33,834 nucleotides of DNA, from contig JALMLS010000238.1 in the NCBI GenBank assembly GCA_038496445.1, forward strand, positions 1 through 33,834, read 5' to 3'. Source of the DNA: Trichosphaerium sp. ATCC 40318. Its lineage: Eukaryota > Discosea > Flabellinia > Trichosidae. Position numbers and translations under genes: made by a program. The notes beneath the pieces were generated by a model. It was not told the origin of the DNA, made no database searches, and worked only from the letters and a program-made list of their open reading frames with translations. Positions 9,601-20,019 of the stretch are shown piece by piece. Numbering within the stretch: the stretch's first letter is position 1; every line of letters starts with the position of its first letter.

Positions 9601-12030
9601 CCCTCTAGACCAACCATGTAACTTATTCACATACCTATCCTTTAGTAGTATTATAATATACTTGCGACTTGATGAAGGTCTGATACCACGAATAAAGGTA
9701 GGTTCTGAGTCACTTTTTCGTATGTCTCTGACTTTACCAGTTCGAAGATCTATTAATTGAACACGGTTTCGGTACATGCCACGATCAACACTCTCAGTTG
9801 TAAAAGAAACAACAGAATGATCATCTATCCAACGAACGCCACGTACAGCTTTATCACGTGATAGCATAAAACACTTCCTGAAGCAAAAGAGTAAGTAAAC
9901 GACTAAAAGTCATTCACAGAACAACAAAATGTTTTTCCAAGTTGATCAAAAGGCTGGATTTAAAAAACGTACAATATCTCTGATTTTAACATATCAACTG
10001 TGTATAACGTGCCCATATGAGTTCCCAACGCTACAACACCCATTTGGAATGGGCTTACCTACAAAAAATCCGAAATTTAGTTTAAAGTCAAGAATAATTC
10101 AACTACGTACAGAAAGAGAACTGATGGTTGCAGAAATAGTAGGAATACCAGTAGATATAGCCATACTAAATTTATTATCTTGTACTTCAAGGTCAGTAAC
10201 CCAACTACCAAAGAATAAGCAAAGCTTTCAAAAAAAAAACATCTTTAGAACAAAACGCCATGCTGGCCGTTTTAGCTATTTTAACGCACCAAGTACCATC
10301 ATTACATATTGCCGCAATACTGTACTCATTTATCATTCCATTTGCAATACCAAAAATACCTTACATAGATAAATAAGACCAACTAAACTTCAAAAGTGAC
10401 GCACTTTTTTTTCTTCCTTGTTTATTGTAGCGTGTCAAGTCAACTTGTGACTTAAAAGAGTAGCTGTATGTTCCCTGTGAACGTTGCCAAGCAGTTATAC
10501 TAACGTAAAATAATTAGTAAATCTTTCACAGACACTAAAATCGAAGATGCCGATAAACCTGCGTCACGAGAACAACACAAAACAAAAAAAAATAACATTT
10601 GGAATTAACGAGCGTGTGTAAGTACCTGTCATCCTTGTGTAAGCAAAAAATTGTGCCGTGCTTTTCACGACATAAAATCATCTGTCTAAACGGAGTCCGA
10701 CCTCTGTCAATACCAATAGACCTATCAAAACATCAGAATATTGGAAATTTGAAAATTTAACAAAAAAAGAAAAATGACAGGACATAGCTTGTAAACAAAT
10801 TGCTGATGTTCTAAAACCATTTTTTCGTACCCAATGGCTTGGTGTATAGTCAAATCAAAGACTAGAATACGCCTCTCAAGCAAAAAATACAAAATGTTTC
10901 GAGCATGTGGAGAAAACATCATCTCTTTAAAATCTTTGTCAGCTGTCGTAGATCTACACAATTTATTAGCACACACTTATTACTACTGCTCAAACAAGAC
11001 ATTTTGAACGCGGAAAAATCTACACAGAGCTTACGCTCTAGACATAGAAAACTCAAAGTTTTGTTATCACTAAAACAAAATCTAAACAGATATTCACTTA
11101 CTTTGATTTAGCAGAGCCATTTATCCTATATTTCAGCTCTACCTGCTTTGGTTGTGTATCAGGATCGAAGTCTAAATATGTACGTCAATAAAATACCTTA
11201 CTAATTAGTAACAACACGTCAAAAAGTGTCAAAGACAATTGACATTGAGACTTGATTGTACAAAACAAAAAAAAATTGGTTAACGTGCCACGTATAAAAT
11301 AAATCCATCCTTGGTTTGTTGCAATGCACACGTGACTTACATCATACGGATTAAAAGACAAAGATATTATAGGCTCTGGAAACTCACGTTTCCAAATCTA
11401 AAAGAATTGTAAGGCAAACAAGAACCGGAAGAAGCTGATTTTTTCAAAAAACTCTGAAAAAAAAAACCAAAAAAAAAAATATTTTGTGCTGTAAAAACGT
11501 ACTAATTTACTTGTTCGTGTACTCCATACGGCCAATGTAAATGGTTGATGTATAGCAACTAGTACGCCTGGTTTTTTAGGATGCCACGCTAAATCGCGTA
11601 TTGGGTTCTCGCGACCTTTGTCTAAGGGGACGTTATGAGTTTAATAGCGAATTTTAGCGCAAATAGAGCGTTTACCGTTCAAAGAGCAAACAACGCTCGC
11701 TTCTACGACATTCCAAACTAATATTGCTCCACCAGCATCCCCGGAAGCCAGTAGTAACTGGTAGTGCTGATCGAGGTCCAAACTCAAATTTTCATTTGCC
11801 CTTTGCGTTCAAATAAGCTAATACAATTTGTAGAAGCCTTATACGTACCATTTAAGCTTTACTACAGGATGTGTATGCGCGTCTAACGTCTGAACTATTT
11901 TACCGCTAATAGGGTCTACCACTACGACGTATGATTGGCTTCCGTATGCTAATAAGTTCTGCCATCCCCAATCAAGTGCTCCTTTGTTGGCATCTTGCAA
12001 CGGCCCTGGAAATATTTTAAACACTGACAT
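6608..12030 (-). CDS. WDR11: WDR11 (WD-repeat protein 11) orthologue
   Basis: About 26 exons, first at 11849-12030, then 11676-11800 and 11503-11621, last at 6608-6783. The start is the ATG at 12030, followed by the WDR11 N-terminal block DWGWQNLLAYG. WD40-type strands follow in order (SGDAGGAILVWNVV, VSGDTVGNLHVWNF, FNDGDFGIWDL, ATSDGCVRIVDKS), then the helical C-terminal part with hallmark blocks KLVATNLIANG, EGVQLLCLIDK and AAWLAK, ending GYIEAATFYAKKAGDAG. The family has two beta-propellers and a C-terminal solenoid; WDR11 works with FAM91A1 in tethering endosome-derived vesicles at the trans-Golgi and is linked to ciliary signalling in animals. The acceptor and donor around 11295-11305 (exon 4) and exons 8-9 (about 10360-10480) are the least certain. 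No frame break was found. It is divergent with ZNF593. Confidence 0.93.
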
Positions 12031-12151
12031 TGCGGACAATTCAAGCGGTAGGTGTCATTAATTGTACTCGTTGCAAATATAAGTGCGACTTTCGGAGCAA
12101 AAGTCACAGTCAAAAAGTCGTACAAAGTCTTTTCGCTGAGTGTAACGTCAG
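12031..12151. promoter_or_regulatory. 121-bp bidirectional promoter region
   Basis: Only 121 bp separate the WDR11 and ZNF593 start codons, which point away from each other. Both promoters and both 5' UTRs must lie here or overlap the genes. No TATA box is evident; the spacer contains TAACGTCA near the ZNF593 start, a CRE-like word. Confidence 0.6.
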
Positions 12152-12883
12152 ATGGGTAGGTATAAACCGCAAAAGCACGGTAAACGATTTCGTACTAAAA
12201 GGAAGACGAAAGGTGAGGTTTTAAAACATTTAAGCCAAAAATTACACTTTTTTCTCACAACCGAATAATCGCCGTTTATTTAATACTAGACCTTGACGAG
12301 TGCTGGGATGATATGCACGACGAAAAACGACGAACACGCCTTTCTGATCAGCCAATAAACCCTGAATTGCCTGGAAAAGGACAGCATTATTGTATTCCTT
12401 GCGCGTATGTAACTTGTAAAACGTTTTGCAGCTTATAATTATTTAGACGCCATTTTATCAGCGAAAAAGCAATGTCTACGCACCTAAAAGACAAAAAACA
12501 CAAACGAAGGTACAAATCAGCGATTTTTTATTTATTCCAATTCCACTTTTTCAAACAAGGCGCTCTATACCCTCAAAGACCCTTAAAGCACCATAACAAC
12601 ACACTTATACATGTTATTCTACTTTGAACAAATGGTTGCCTTCGTTGCACTTTCGGGACTCAGTAATAGTCCATTTCGACTCCTTCGTCGCATACTTTTG
12701 CGTCTATATGTATATCAGGGATCTTACTTTTTTGTCTTGCCTTCCTGTGTAGTCGACATCGAACTTATCTATTTTACCCTTAGGGCAAAACAACTTATTG
12801 TCAAGCCGTACCATTTCGATGATTACAATCCTAAACCCCCTGATAATGGTCCAAAGCTAAACAGAAGACCAGGACAATGTTAG
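12152..12883 (+). CDS. ZNF593: ZNF593/Bud20-type C2H2 zinc-finger protein
   Basis: Four exons splice in phase: 12152-12212, 12290-12404, 12447-12509 and 12784-12883. The start gives the family's basic N-terminus (MGRYKPQKHGKRFRTKRKTK), then DLDECWDDMHDE, the NPELPGKGQHYCIPCARHF finger start, and the closing His in THLKDKKHKRR. The C2H2 finger is C-x2-C...H-x5-H. ZNF593 and yeast Bud20 are pre-60S ribosome shuttling/assembly factors. The C-terminal exon matches the family's position after HKRR but continues as YHFDDYNPKPPDNGPKLN, without the usual QEEAE motif. The last intron, 274 bp, is several times longer than the others and stays open in the exon 4 frame for part of its length. Confidence 0.9.
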
Positions 12884-13039
12884 ATTCCCTAGGTTTTTTT
12901 TTCTGATCTCCCAGCGTATCGGCGTACAAAACGTCACCCAAAATGCCATAAAAAAATTGTTACCTGTAAAATAAAAACATCATCCTTCACTGTGACCTCT
13001 ACCGTAGGGTGTTACTTATTTATGTTTTCCTGCTAGAGT

Positions 13040-13243
13040 TTGAAATATCAACTACATATTCTGGGCGGTTTAGCATTGTTGGCATTGATAGGATACGTAA
13101 ATCTTGAGCGCTTCTTTTATGGGAAGCTGAATACAGAAAACGTGAAAGAGCGTCGGTTCAGAGTACATTCACGTGACATTCATGTTTTCGCCGACCGAAA
13201 CGAACAGAACGAGCTATGTTTTTTTTTCCATGGTGTAATGTAG
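13040..13243 (+). pseudogene. truncated alpha/beta-hydrolase-like fragment
   Basis: The frame 13040-13243 encodes a hydrophobic segment (LHILGGLALLALIGYV), then VHSRDIHVFADRNEQNELCFFFHG, which resembles the start of an alpha/beta hydrolase up to the oxyanion HG. It then stops; no nucleophile elbow or catalytic Asp/His follows. There is no in-frame ATG at the start, although an acceptor (CTGCTAG) precedes it at about 13030-13036. It may be a remnant of a lost gene or one exon of an unrecognised one. Confidence 0.35.
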
Positions 13244-13380
13244 TTGTGGTTAAGCCTGGGTTATTTAGATGCATCATGCATTTTGGGGAAACAAAAACAA
13301 TGTGAACGACCGTTTATTGAATATTAGGGAAACGACATAAAACACAACTGAACTTCAAAAATATATTGAAACTACTAACG

Positions 13381-13941
13381 ATGCACCTCATCACATTATT
13401 TGTAATCACTTTCGCTGCTTTATCTTTCGGTACAGAGCCTTTTTCAAGTGCTAGTCTTTTTTGCCATAAACTGTTTGTTATCTAAAAGCCTATTAGCCCA
13501 ACCGATAGATCCTTGTACTGATGGTAATTGCCCCATAAGAAATTGCCCTAGCACTGTTACATGTTTCGTCCCACCTTGCCTCGGAAAGACATGTCCAAGA
13601 TATCCTCAAGCAGAGTGCTGTGATATTTACTGCGCTACTACACCTTGTACGATAGATCTTTGTTTTTCTGTTTTATTCGAAGTAACATTAAAAATATAGG
13701 TGCCCACGAGTTTCATATTGACGGCCGTCCTGTCGACTGCGACTGCCCTTGTGGTGTAGTACAATGCCTAAAAGATCCATGTGAAGATGCTGTATGCCGA
13801 AATGCAAGGGCTTGCTGTGTATCTGACTATTGTGGTACGTAGACTTTGTTTATTTGTATTGCGAATCATACCAACACTTCTTCAGGCGGATGCAATGCTA
13901 GATGGTATGTTGGTGATGTTGAAGTAACAAACACGTGCTAG
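13381..13941 (+). CDS. secreted cysteine-rich protein with CGGC module
   Basis: Four exons splice in phase: 13381-13429, 13497-13646, 13700-13834 and 13886-13941, giving 129 residues. Exon 1 is a signal peptide (MHLITLFVITFAALSF). The mature part holds more than 20 cysteines and two related modules: CFVPPCLGKTCPRYPQAECC and CLKDPCEDAVCRNARACC, each followed by x2-3-YC; the second ends YCGGCNARWYVGDVEV and a terminal Cys. Small Cys-rich modules of this C-PC-C-CC-YCGGC type occur in secreted proteins of various eukaryotes; I know no assigned function. The acceptor at 13496 is chosen because the nearer one at 13488 leads to a stop. Likely extracellular and disulfide-bonded. Confidence 0.75.
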
Positions 13942-14059
13942 TGTAGTTAAATAAAACCTCTATCAAGTCTTTCTCATCGATATTCATTGCGTTTGACCCA
14001 CTCGTTGTTGGTTCTATAATTTTGGCTATCTTACTTGGGTAGGAGCTGTTGTTTTTCTA

Positions 14060-14421
14060 ATGCAGTCCGTTTCCAACTATGAACAAACAAAACCACAGTG
14101 GTATCATTGCCGAACAGAGTGGCCAAGAGTGTTTGTTGATAGTCTGAGTGAGTCCATTAACGGTGAAGGTAGGTTCAAACTAAAACGCAATGTTAAGCGT
14201 CTTTTCTCAGCAACCAATTTCGCTGGTCAAAGAGTCAGTTGTTTGTAGAGGAGCGCTTTTAGACTACTGCCAGTGAAAAGATTAACTTGTATGTAGCCAG
14301 ATTCAACACAGGATCACAGCTACCTATAATTGCATCTTTCTTTGTTGAGGGTGTGCGCAAACTTGACAAAATTGTACAACGAAAGTCGTTAAGTTGGAGT
14401 GTAGCTAAACTTCCTAATTAA
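14060..14421 (+). CDS. possible small two-exon gene, unknown
   Basis: Exons 14060-14168 and 14297-14421 join in phase to 77 residues (MQSVSNYEQTKPQWYHCRTE... ending SWSVAKLPN). Upstream, 13975-14038 could encode a hydrophobic helix (DPLVVGSIILAILLG) that might be an earlier exon, but no ATG precedes it, so the true start may differ. No domain was recognised. It lies between the Cys-rich gene and the convergent RCC1-SAM gene. Confidence 0.35.
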
Positions 14422-14497
14422 GCTGTAGGTTCAATGAATCCAAGCAGTGTCATCAATTGAACGTTGCAGACGCTTTAGTATTCATTGGTAGGCACCT

Positions 14498-14611
14498 ATG
14501 TCAGATGTAGAAATTTGTAGCGCAGACAGCTACAGTATGGACCCTGAAGATGATGAATTGGATATGTTTGGGCTTGGCAATGGCGAAGAGCTTGGAAACA
14601 AAGTTTTTTAG
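14498..14611 (+). CDS. possible short acidic protein or last exon
   Basis: A 37-codon frame (MSDVEICSADSYSMDPEDDE...) with a strongly acidic, protein-like composition ends in TAG at 14609-14611, overlapping the stop of the convergent RCC1-SAM gene by four bases. It could be a micro-gene or the last exon of the gene just upstream; I could not find a phase-compatible junction joining them. Confidence 0.3.
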   Translation: MSDVEICSADSYSMDPEDDELDMFGLGNGEELGNKVF

Positions 14612-16629
14612 TTTAGTTCACGTTTATACTTCAAGAGTTTTACACGTTCTGCAAGTGAGAATCCTAAGTCTTTTAATATGGACCCAGTAATATCATCTAT
14701 ATCTGCTTCAGCTTCTTTTAGGAGAATGGAAAGTTCTGAAGATCTTTTTTTATCTATCCCTGCTCTTTCTAGAATATCTTGCCAATCACCGTTTACGTTG
14801 GGACTGTATTGAGTGTATACATTATCATCAAGCGGATTATGAATTAGATAGGAATCCTTGAAAGGAGCATCAATAGGAAAAAATACAGTCAAAAAACGAG
14901 GGAGGTACATTTGCTATAGAACCAAAAGATCTATGAGAATCACGCCAAGACATATTTGTAAGCATTTGAGACATATTAGGTATGCTTCTGTCAACGTTAG
15001 GAACATTAGGAGGTTCATCATCACCAAGTGTAACCTAAACAAAGATAAATACAAAACTTTTATCACGTATTTTCTTTAAATTCCCCGTACATCACAAGGA
15101 CTACTTGAATTACTAGCGGATGTTGAGTGTTCGTTTTTGGTGTCTTTGTTCGCCACATGATTCATCGCTCTCTGTATGGCTTCTTCAATAGCATACTGAT
15201 CTTCTGGTTTGTTTCCAAATTTATGCTTTTCGAGATCATCGCTTGCCCAATATTCCTTTGAAATGTACTTATCTTCAGGATGATCCTTGATACCCCAAAA
15301 TACATCACGTGACTCTCTTTTAGCTGTAATATTCTCGCTCTTCCCCTTGTCTACTGTGTCATACTGTTTAGGCTCAACAATCACTTCTTGTTGGGCGTAT
15401 TCAGCAGTACTTGTTGCTGGTATTACATCCTACACAGCAAATTAGTAAAAGTATAAGCCTTGAGGTGTAAACTGATCACTGACTTTTAAGATAGGTACTA
15501 AATTTGAATAAGGGCTTACCTCTGTTATTTTGAAACGTATAGTCTGTTGTGTAGCTTGGCCATAATTGTTGAGTCCTGTCATTCTTAAAGTTCCGTCTCC
15601 CATAACAGTAATAGAATGATCATACTTTGAGCAATGCGCCAAACAAAAACTGCCTTCCTCTTGAAAGAACTGAGATTGTTGCGGAACCTTGGTGGTGTAG
15701 TAGTTATCTATCTCTAGACCCCATCTATATAATGTACCATCCTTACAAAGAGCGAAAGATGATTTGGATCCAGCAGATAAAGAAACAATTTCCGATTTTA
15801 TTCCGGAAATTATTCCAAGCCGATTCTCGTTTCCTCTTCCTAGTTGACCAAACGTATTATTACCAAAAGATATTATAGTATTATCTTGTGTTAATAAAAG
15901 GCAATGAGGATAAGCAGAGTTTCCGATGGCTATATCTATTATACTCTCAGTAAAAGGTAACTGACGTATCTTTTTCTGTGATGTGAATTGAAGACTTGTA
16001 TCGTCTCCCCATATAAAAGCACACTTGTTTTCTGATAGAGCAAGAACATGTCTTAGACTTGGTGTTACTTTGATAATATGAGAAAGACCAGGTATCTGTT
16101 GAGGAGACGTTACTTTCTTCGACTGAAAAGCATATCCCAAAATGGAAAACTCGTTGGGTCCCCATGAGAAGACAAACCCTTTTTTAGACACAGCAAAGCT
16201 AGATACACTAGCGCTTACTGTAGATATACCCTTCAACGAAGGAACTATCGTTGGTATCCTTATAGACCTAGAATGGCCAAGTCCAAGCTCGCCGTGGTTG
16301 TTTTTTCCCCAAGAATAAACTCTTCCGTTTGAGCAAACAGCTAAGCTATGATGCGATCCAGCTGATATGCACGTGACTTTTACAAGAGATTTTATAGGCG
16401 TTATCGATACTAACTTCAATAGAGCGTTTATAGGAGAAGCTACAGCGTTTGGCTTTGTTCTGAAGCCTTGAAGGAATCTATTTGCGAAAGATTTACCGAG
16501 TTGACCATATTCGTTTCTTCCCCAGCTATACACGCGCCCATCGTCACCAATTACCATTGAAAAATGCTTTCCAGTTGCTATTCTATGACATAACTTCGTT
16601 TGGGCCTTGTCGATGCTGTTGTTGGCCAT
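14608..16629 (-). CDS. RCC1-repeat protein with C-terminal SAM-like domain
   Basis: Four exons, all phase 0: 15520-16629, 15091-15429, 14909-15034 and 14608-14856; 607 residues. Residues about 10-370 form RCC1 blades, seen as VYSWGRNEYGQLG, VYSWGKNNHGELGLG, FVFSWGPNEFSILG, ISFGNNTFGQLGRG, LYRWGLEI and LRMTGLNNYGQA, about seven in all. A charged linker of about 150 residues follows, then a helical C-terminus (WQDILERAGIDKK... LKDLGFSLAERVKLLKYK) with the LG-x-S-x2-ER-x-KLL end typical of SAM domains. RCC1 propellers act as Ran exchange factors or as binding platforms; SAM domains mediate self- or hetero-association. The Ran-exchange function cannot be claimed. Stopping at the first exon would give 395 residues, but the GTAAGC donor at 15519 and continuous downstream frames support the longer protein. 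Confidence 0.83.
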
Positions 16630-16718
16630 TCTCGGCTAAATCACGTTATTTTCAACGCTGTGAAGCTGAAGCGACGGTTGTAGTTTCCGTTTTTTTGATT
16701 ACCAAATATTTGAGATGA

Positions 16719-16843
16719 GACGGCGTGAATGTTAAGTGGAGCGTAGATACATGATAACGTGGCTTCTACTACCTTCAGCAGGTAAATTATGTTATCACGT
16801 GTTTTTTTTTGAGAATTCCGCAGACTCGAAAACCTGTGAGCAT
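16719..16843 (+). repeat. 125-bp inverted repeat, copy 1
   Basis: From GACGGCGTGAATGTTAAGTG to GACTCGAAAACCTGTGAGCAT this matches, in reverse complement, 23992-24107. It includes AAATTATGTTATCACGTG. Similarity stops sharply at both ends. It lies just upstream of the RCC1-SAM gene. Confidence 0.88.
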
Positions 16844-16889
16844 CCCAGAATTTCTCGTTACACCAACCAAACAGGAAGCGACAAAAAAG

Positions 16890-17190
16890 ATGACGCTTGA
16901 AAGTATTGGTAGGAGTTCACAATTGGCTTGGAGGGCTGTGAATCAATTGCAGATGAGATTATCAAAGCACTGGTAGGTAGCAGATGATGGTATAAATGCA
17001 TTGGCTGGAGTACACACGTCAACTGTTGACTTGAGCCAATGCAATTCAATAACAGATAAAAGCATTAGCTGGTGTACATGAAATTCTTTCAGCAGTTGGC
17101 TATTAACTTGGAAAGTTGTACAGTAATAAATGGTATCAAAACATTGGCTAGTGTACATTCCGTGTTTGCTGCAAAGGACATTGGGCCTGC
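16890..17190 (+). pseudogene. decayed leucine-rich-repeat fragment
   Basis: Short open stretches on the plus strand read as LRR-like pieces: CESIADEIIKALVG, then DGINALAGVHTSTVDLSQCN followed by SITDKSI, and nucleotide cousins of GCATTGGCTGGAGTACAC recur at about 16999, 17062 and 17141. This resembles the RNI/NLRC-type repeat (IxDEGxxALAxxL). Stops and frame changes between pieces indicate a remnant rather than a gene. No F-box or SAM exon is nearby. Confidence 0.35.
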
Positions 17191-17427
17191 AGGATTGCTG
17201 GTACATGCGCGAGATACTAATACACAAATCTAATAATAATAGGTAATAATTGAATAATCTGTCGTTTGTGAACTACAGCTAGAGGCTACAGCACAATTAA
17301 CATCAGTGTAACGAAAGACTAGGGTGTGCCTGTCAAACAGCGGGTTTTTTTCTCTTAAAACAGCAAGCCTAAGTGGTATTCGCTTATTTTATTGTATTAC
17401 AATGATAAGATGAAGCGGCGGTGGATT

Positions 17428-19388
17428 TTATAACTGCATAGTAGTACTGATAGTGTTAAAAGATAAGTCTCCTTCAGATGATTCTTTCTTTGGTTTTTCT
17501 CGAATTGCAGATATTTGAAGGATACTGACAAGTGTTAGAGATGTCCAGTAAAGCAGACCAAATATTATATCTACCCATGGATAGTATAAGTTAAATACGG
17601 AAGGAATAAATCCAAATGCATAAATGAATATAAAGACTGCGCTGGACATGAGCTGTATTGTTAGCTACACAAATAATAAGCAAAAAGTAAGTTAAGTCTG
17701 TTTGTAAATTAAAAAATCTGTCGTTTGTGGGTTGAAACTAAATCTTAGGGTGTATGGAGTTTAGTAGATATTAAAGTATGAAGTTGTGTAGTAGTTCAGA
17801 TGTTTCAAAATAGCTTCTTGTTATTTGTATTGAAAAAATACTGCTTTGTAGTTGTGTACGTACCAATCTTATTGTTTTGAGAGTTTCTGATTTACTTGCA
17901 ATTTCATCTTTTAGTTTATTCAAGCGCTTGAGTACAAAGTATCCTGTGATAAGCAAGTAACATGCTGAAGATATAGAAGCAAGGAACAAGACAGCTTCAA
18001 AAATATAGTACAGAGCGTTGAAAATATAAAGCAAGAAAAGGGTTACTCCCAATACTTCAAGCAATACAAGTAGAGCTACAACAACAATGCTTGGTATAAA
18101 AAACTTGTCAATGTTGTATTTATCACTTTGAAAGGTGTTGGCATTCAGGATAATTTCATGCCTAGGACACTTTAAAAAAAACCAAAGCCTTTTTTTCTTG
18201 TTGTAATTCTTATTGTGCTTTTTCACGTGGCTAAAAATGTAAACTCTAGTATTTAGTGGTTTACGTACCAGTAGAATGCAATCAAAACTGTCGTTGCAAG
18301 TGATAAAGACACAAATCCGAAGAGCATAATCAAGTGGATAGGTATTGGAAAGATTCTTCTTGCGAATGGCGGATCAATGATAATGTAAATACCCCTTATT
18401 GTGTTTGCAAAGACTTCAATGTAAAGACATGCCAAGGGAGGTGTTAGTTGTAAACCTTGAGGAAGCTTTGATATTATGTATATCTTTCTACAAGCCAAGA
18501 AAGTTGCAAAAAGACAAAGGGACCCAACAACAATCGACAACAGCGTCTAAACAATTAACGTCATAACTTGTTAGAGGTAATGTTATAAACATACACTCCC
18601 ATACAGTCTGCTGGTCTTCCACGGATTTGGATCTATTTAAAACTTAAATGGTGCTAGCATAGGTACCCCTATACTGGTAGCTCGTACCATTGCTATAAAG
18701 AGTGACATTAAACTCTTGATAATTGCCATTTATTTCCAAGTTAATATCTACAATTTTCATTGAAAATTCAGCACCAGCAGCCTCTACAGCTGGAATGTGA
18801 GGCAGATTTCCTGGCGACTCAATACGACTTAATCTAACATAATTGTATGCGCCTGGTACATCTGCAAGAAAACGGGTTTAGAGGAGAAATTCTTAGCTGC
18901 TATTACTTACAAAACTCAGTAGCATGTAAGACAATAGCTTTAGCTCCACGTAGGTACACGTCTCTAACTGTATAACCCCATTTTCTTTCATCTTCTAACA
19001 ACACAATCTTGCCACTGACATTCGGGTGCTTTACGCCGACAAGAACGCCTACAACACTAGATTATGCCACAAGTACTTCTTAGCTTTGACTGCTAAAGTA
19101 ACAAAAACTGTCGCGGTTTTAAGCTCTACGCCACTCTACACTTGACGTAATACGCGACTACTTAATCACGTGATAAAACACGTGATATTGTAATTAAGTA
19201 ATAATCGAGCGTACCATTGATTGTACTTGATCGCCATGAATCTCTTGAGAGCCACGATATGTTTGGAGTATCGAAAAGCACTTTAGAAACGAATTAGAAA
19301 CAATTTTTATTTTGTATTTGAATCAAATTGCGTTATTGTATTGTACATACGTTCAGTATTGTTTCCATGTATAATGAGTGCGGTAACT
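17428..19388 (-). CDS. PA-like domain, seven-transmembrane protein (5' end unresolved)
   Basis: Minus-strand exons in order: GVTALIIHGNNTE (about 19347-19388), LFDTPNISWLSRDSW, GVLVGVKHPNVSGKIVLLED plus TVRDVYLRGAKAIVLHATEF, VPGAYNYVRLSRIESPG plus IPAVEAAGAEF, DPNPWKTSRLYGS, then 18269-18546, 17864-18230 and 17428-17664. The N-terminal half has the GKIVLL, GA-x-AIVL and IPAVEA signatures of a protease-associated (PA) fold and NxS/T sites. The C-terminal half has seven hydrophobic helices (first SIVVGSLCLFATFLA; last DIIFGLLYWTSLTLVSILQI) and a Ser-rich tail. A GPCR-like receptor or sensor is inferred. No signal peptide was found; a candidate ATG exon at 19663-19722 (MEFANDYSVVKRL) ends in the wrong phase, so 5' exons are missed or lost. 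Confidence 0.65.
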
Positions 19389-20019
19389 CCTGAAATAAAT
19401 AAATAGACCTTAAACACGTGATGCATTGAACAACTAAAACAGGAAGGTGCTAGAGACGGACCGGTCGTAACCAGTCAATAAGCTGCTCATTTCACGTAAA
19501 AGGTCGAAAAACACTTAAAAACTGGACCAATACAGTTGTGGCCGTTTTCACGTAAAAGGACTGTACATGCTGTGAGCAAAAAACTGAACAACTATTCTAC
19601 AGAATTCTCAAAACTAGGAGAACAATAGGTGGAGAAATAGTGGTCTTATGAGAACAACGTACCACAAAATTTTGACTCGACTTCAGTCGTTTAACAACAC
19701 TATAGTCATTGGCAAATTCCATTTACCATCAAAGGGATAGATACATGCGTTCTAACTGTCAACAGTGTCTGTATTGTTGAACACATTGTATTTAGTCTTA
19801 TTATAGGCACAAATTACTCAGCGATTGTACAGTGAGAATATGCTCACTGCACATTATTCTAGAGCAGAACTCATACTTAGTGAAAATGACGAAATACATA
19901 TGGAGCCATTAATAAATAAGGGTGATTCTAAACAGTTATAGTAGGTGCCAATACACTGTGTTAAGCAACATGAATATTTGGCAACATTAACTGACAAAGC
20001 TAATCTTAGTGTTTTATTC
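19389..20019. other. spacer, possible 5' exon of PA-7TM gene
   Basis: No complete gene seen. Minus-strand 19663-19722 is an ATG exon candidate. TTCACGTAAAAGG occurs twice (about 19491 and 19547). The right part should hold the terminator of the SAM-F-box-LRR copy A. Confidence 0.4.

Noticed and set aside
9929-10372. 147-codon plus-strand ORF
   Set aside because: Antisense to WDR11 exons and introns; low-complexity and without recognisable features.
15442-15519. C-terminus of RCC1 gene read straight through to the stop at 15442
   Set aside because: A good GTAAGC donor at 15519 and a TGTAG acceptor at 15430 join two phase-0 open exons; the read-through tail looks intronic.
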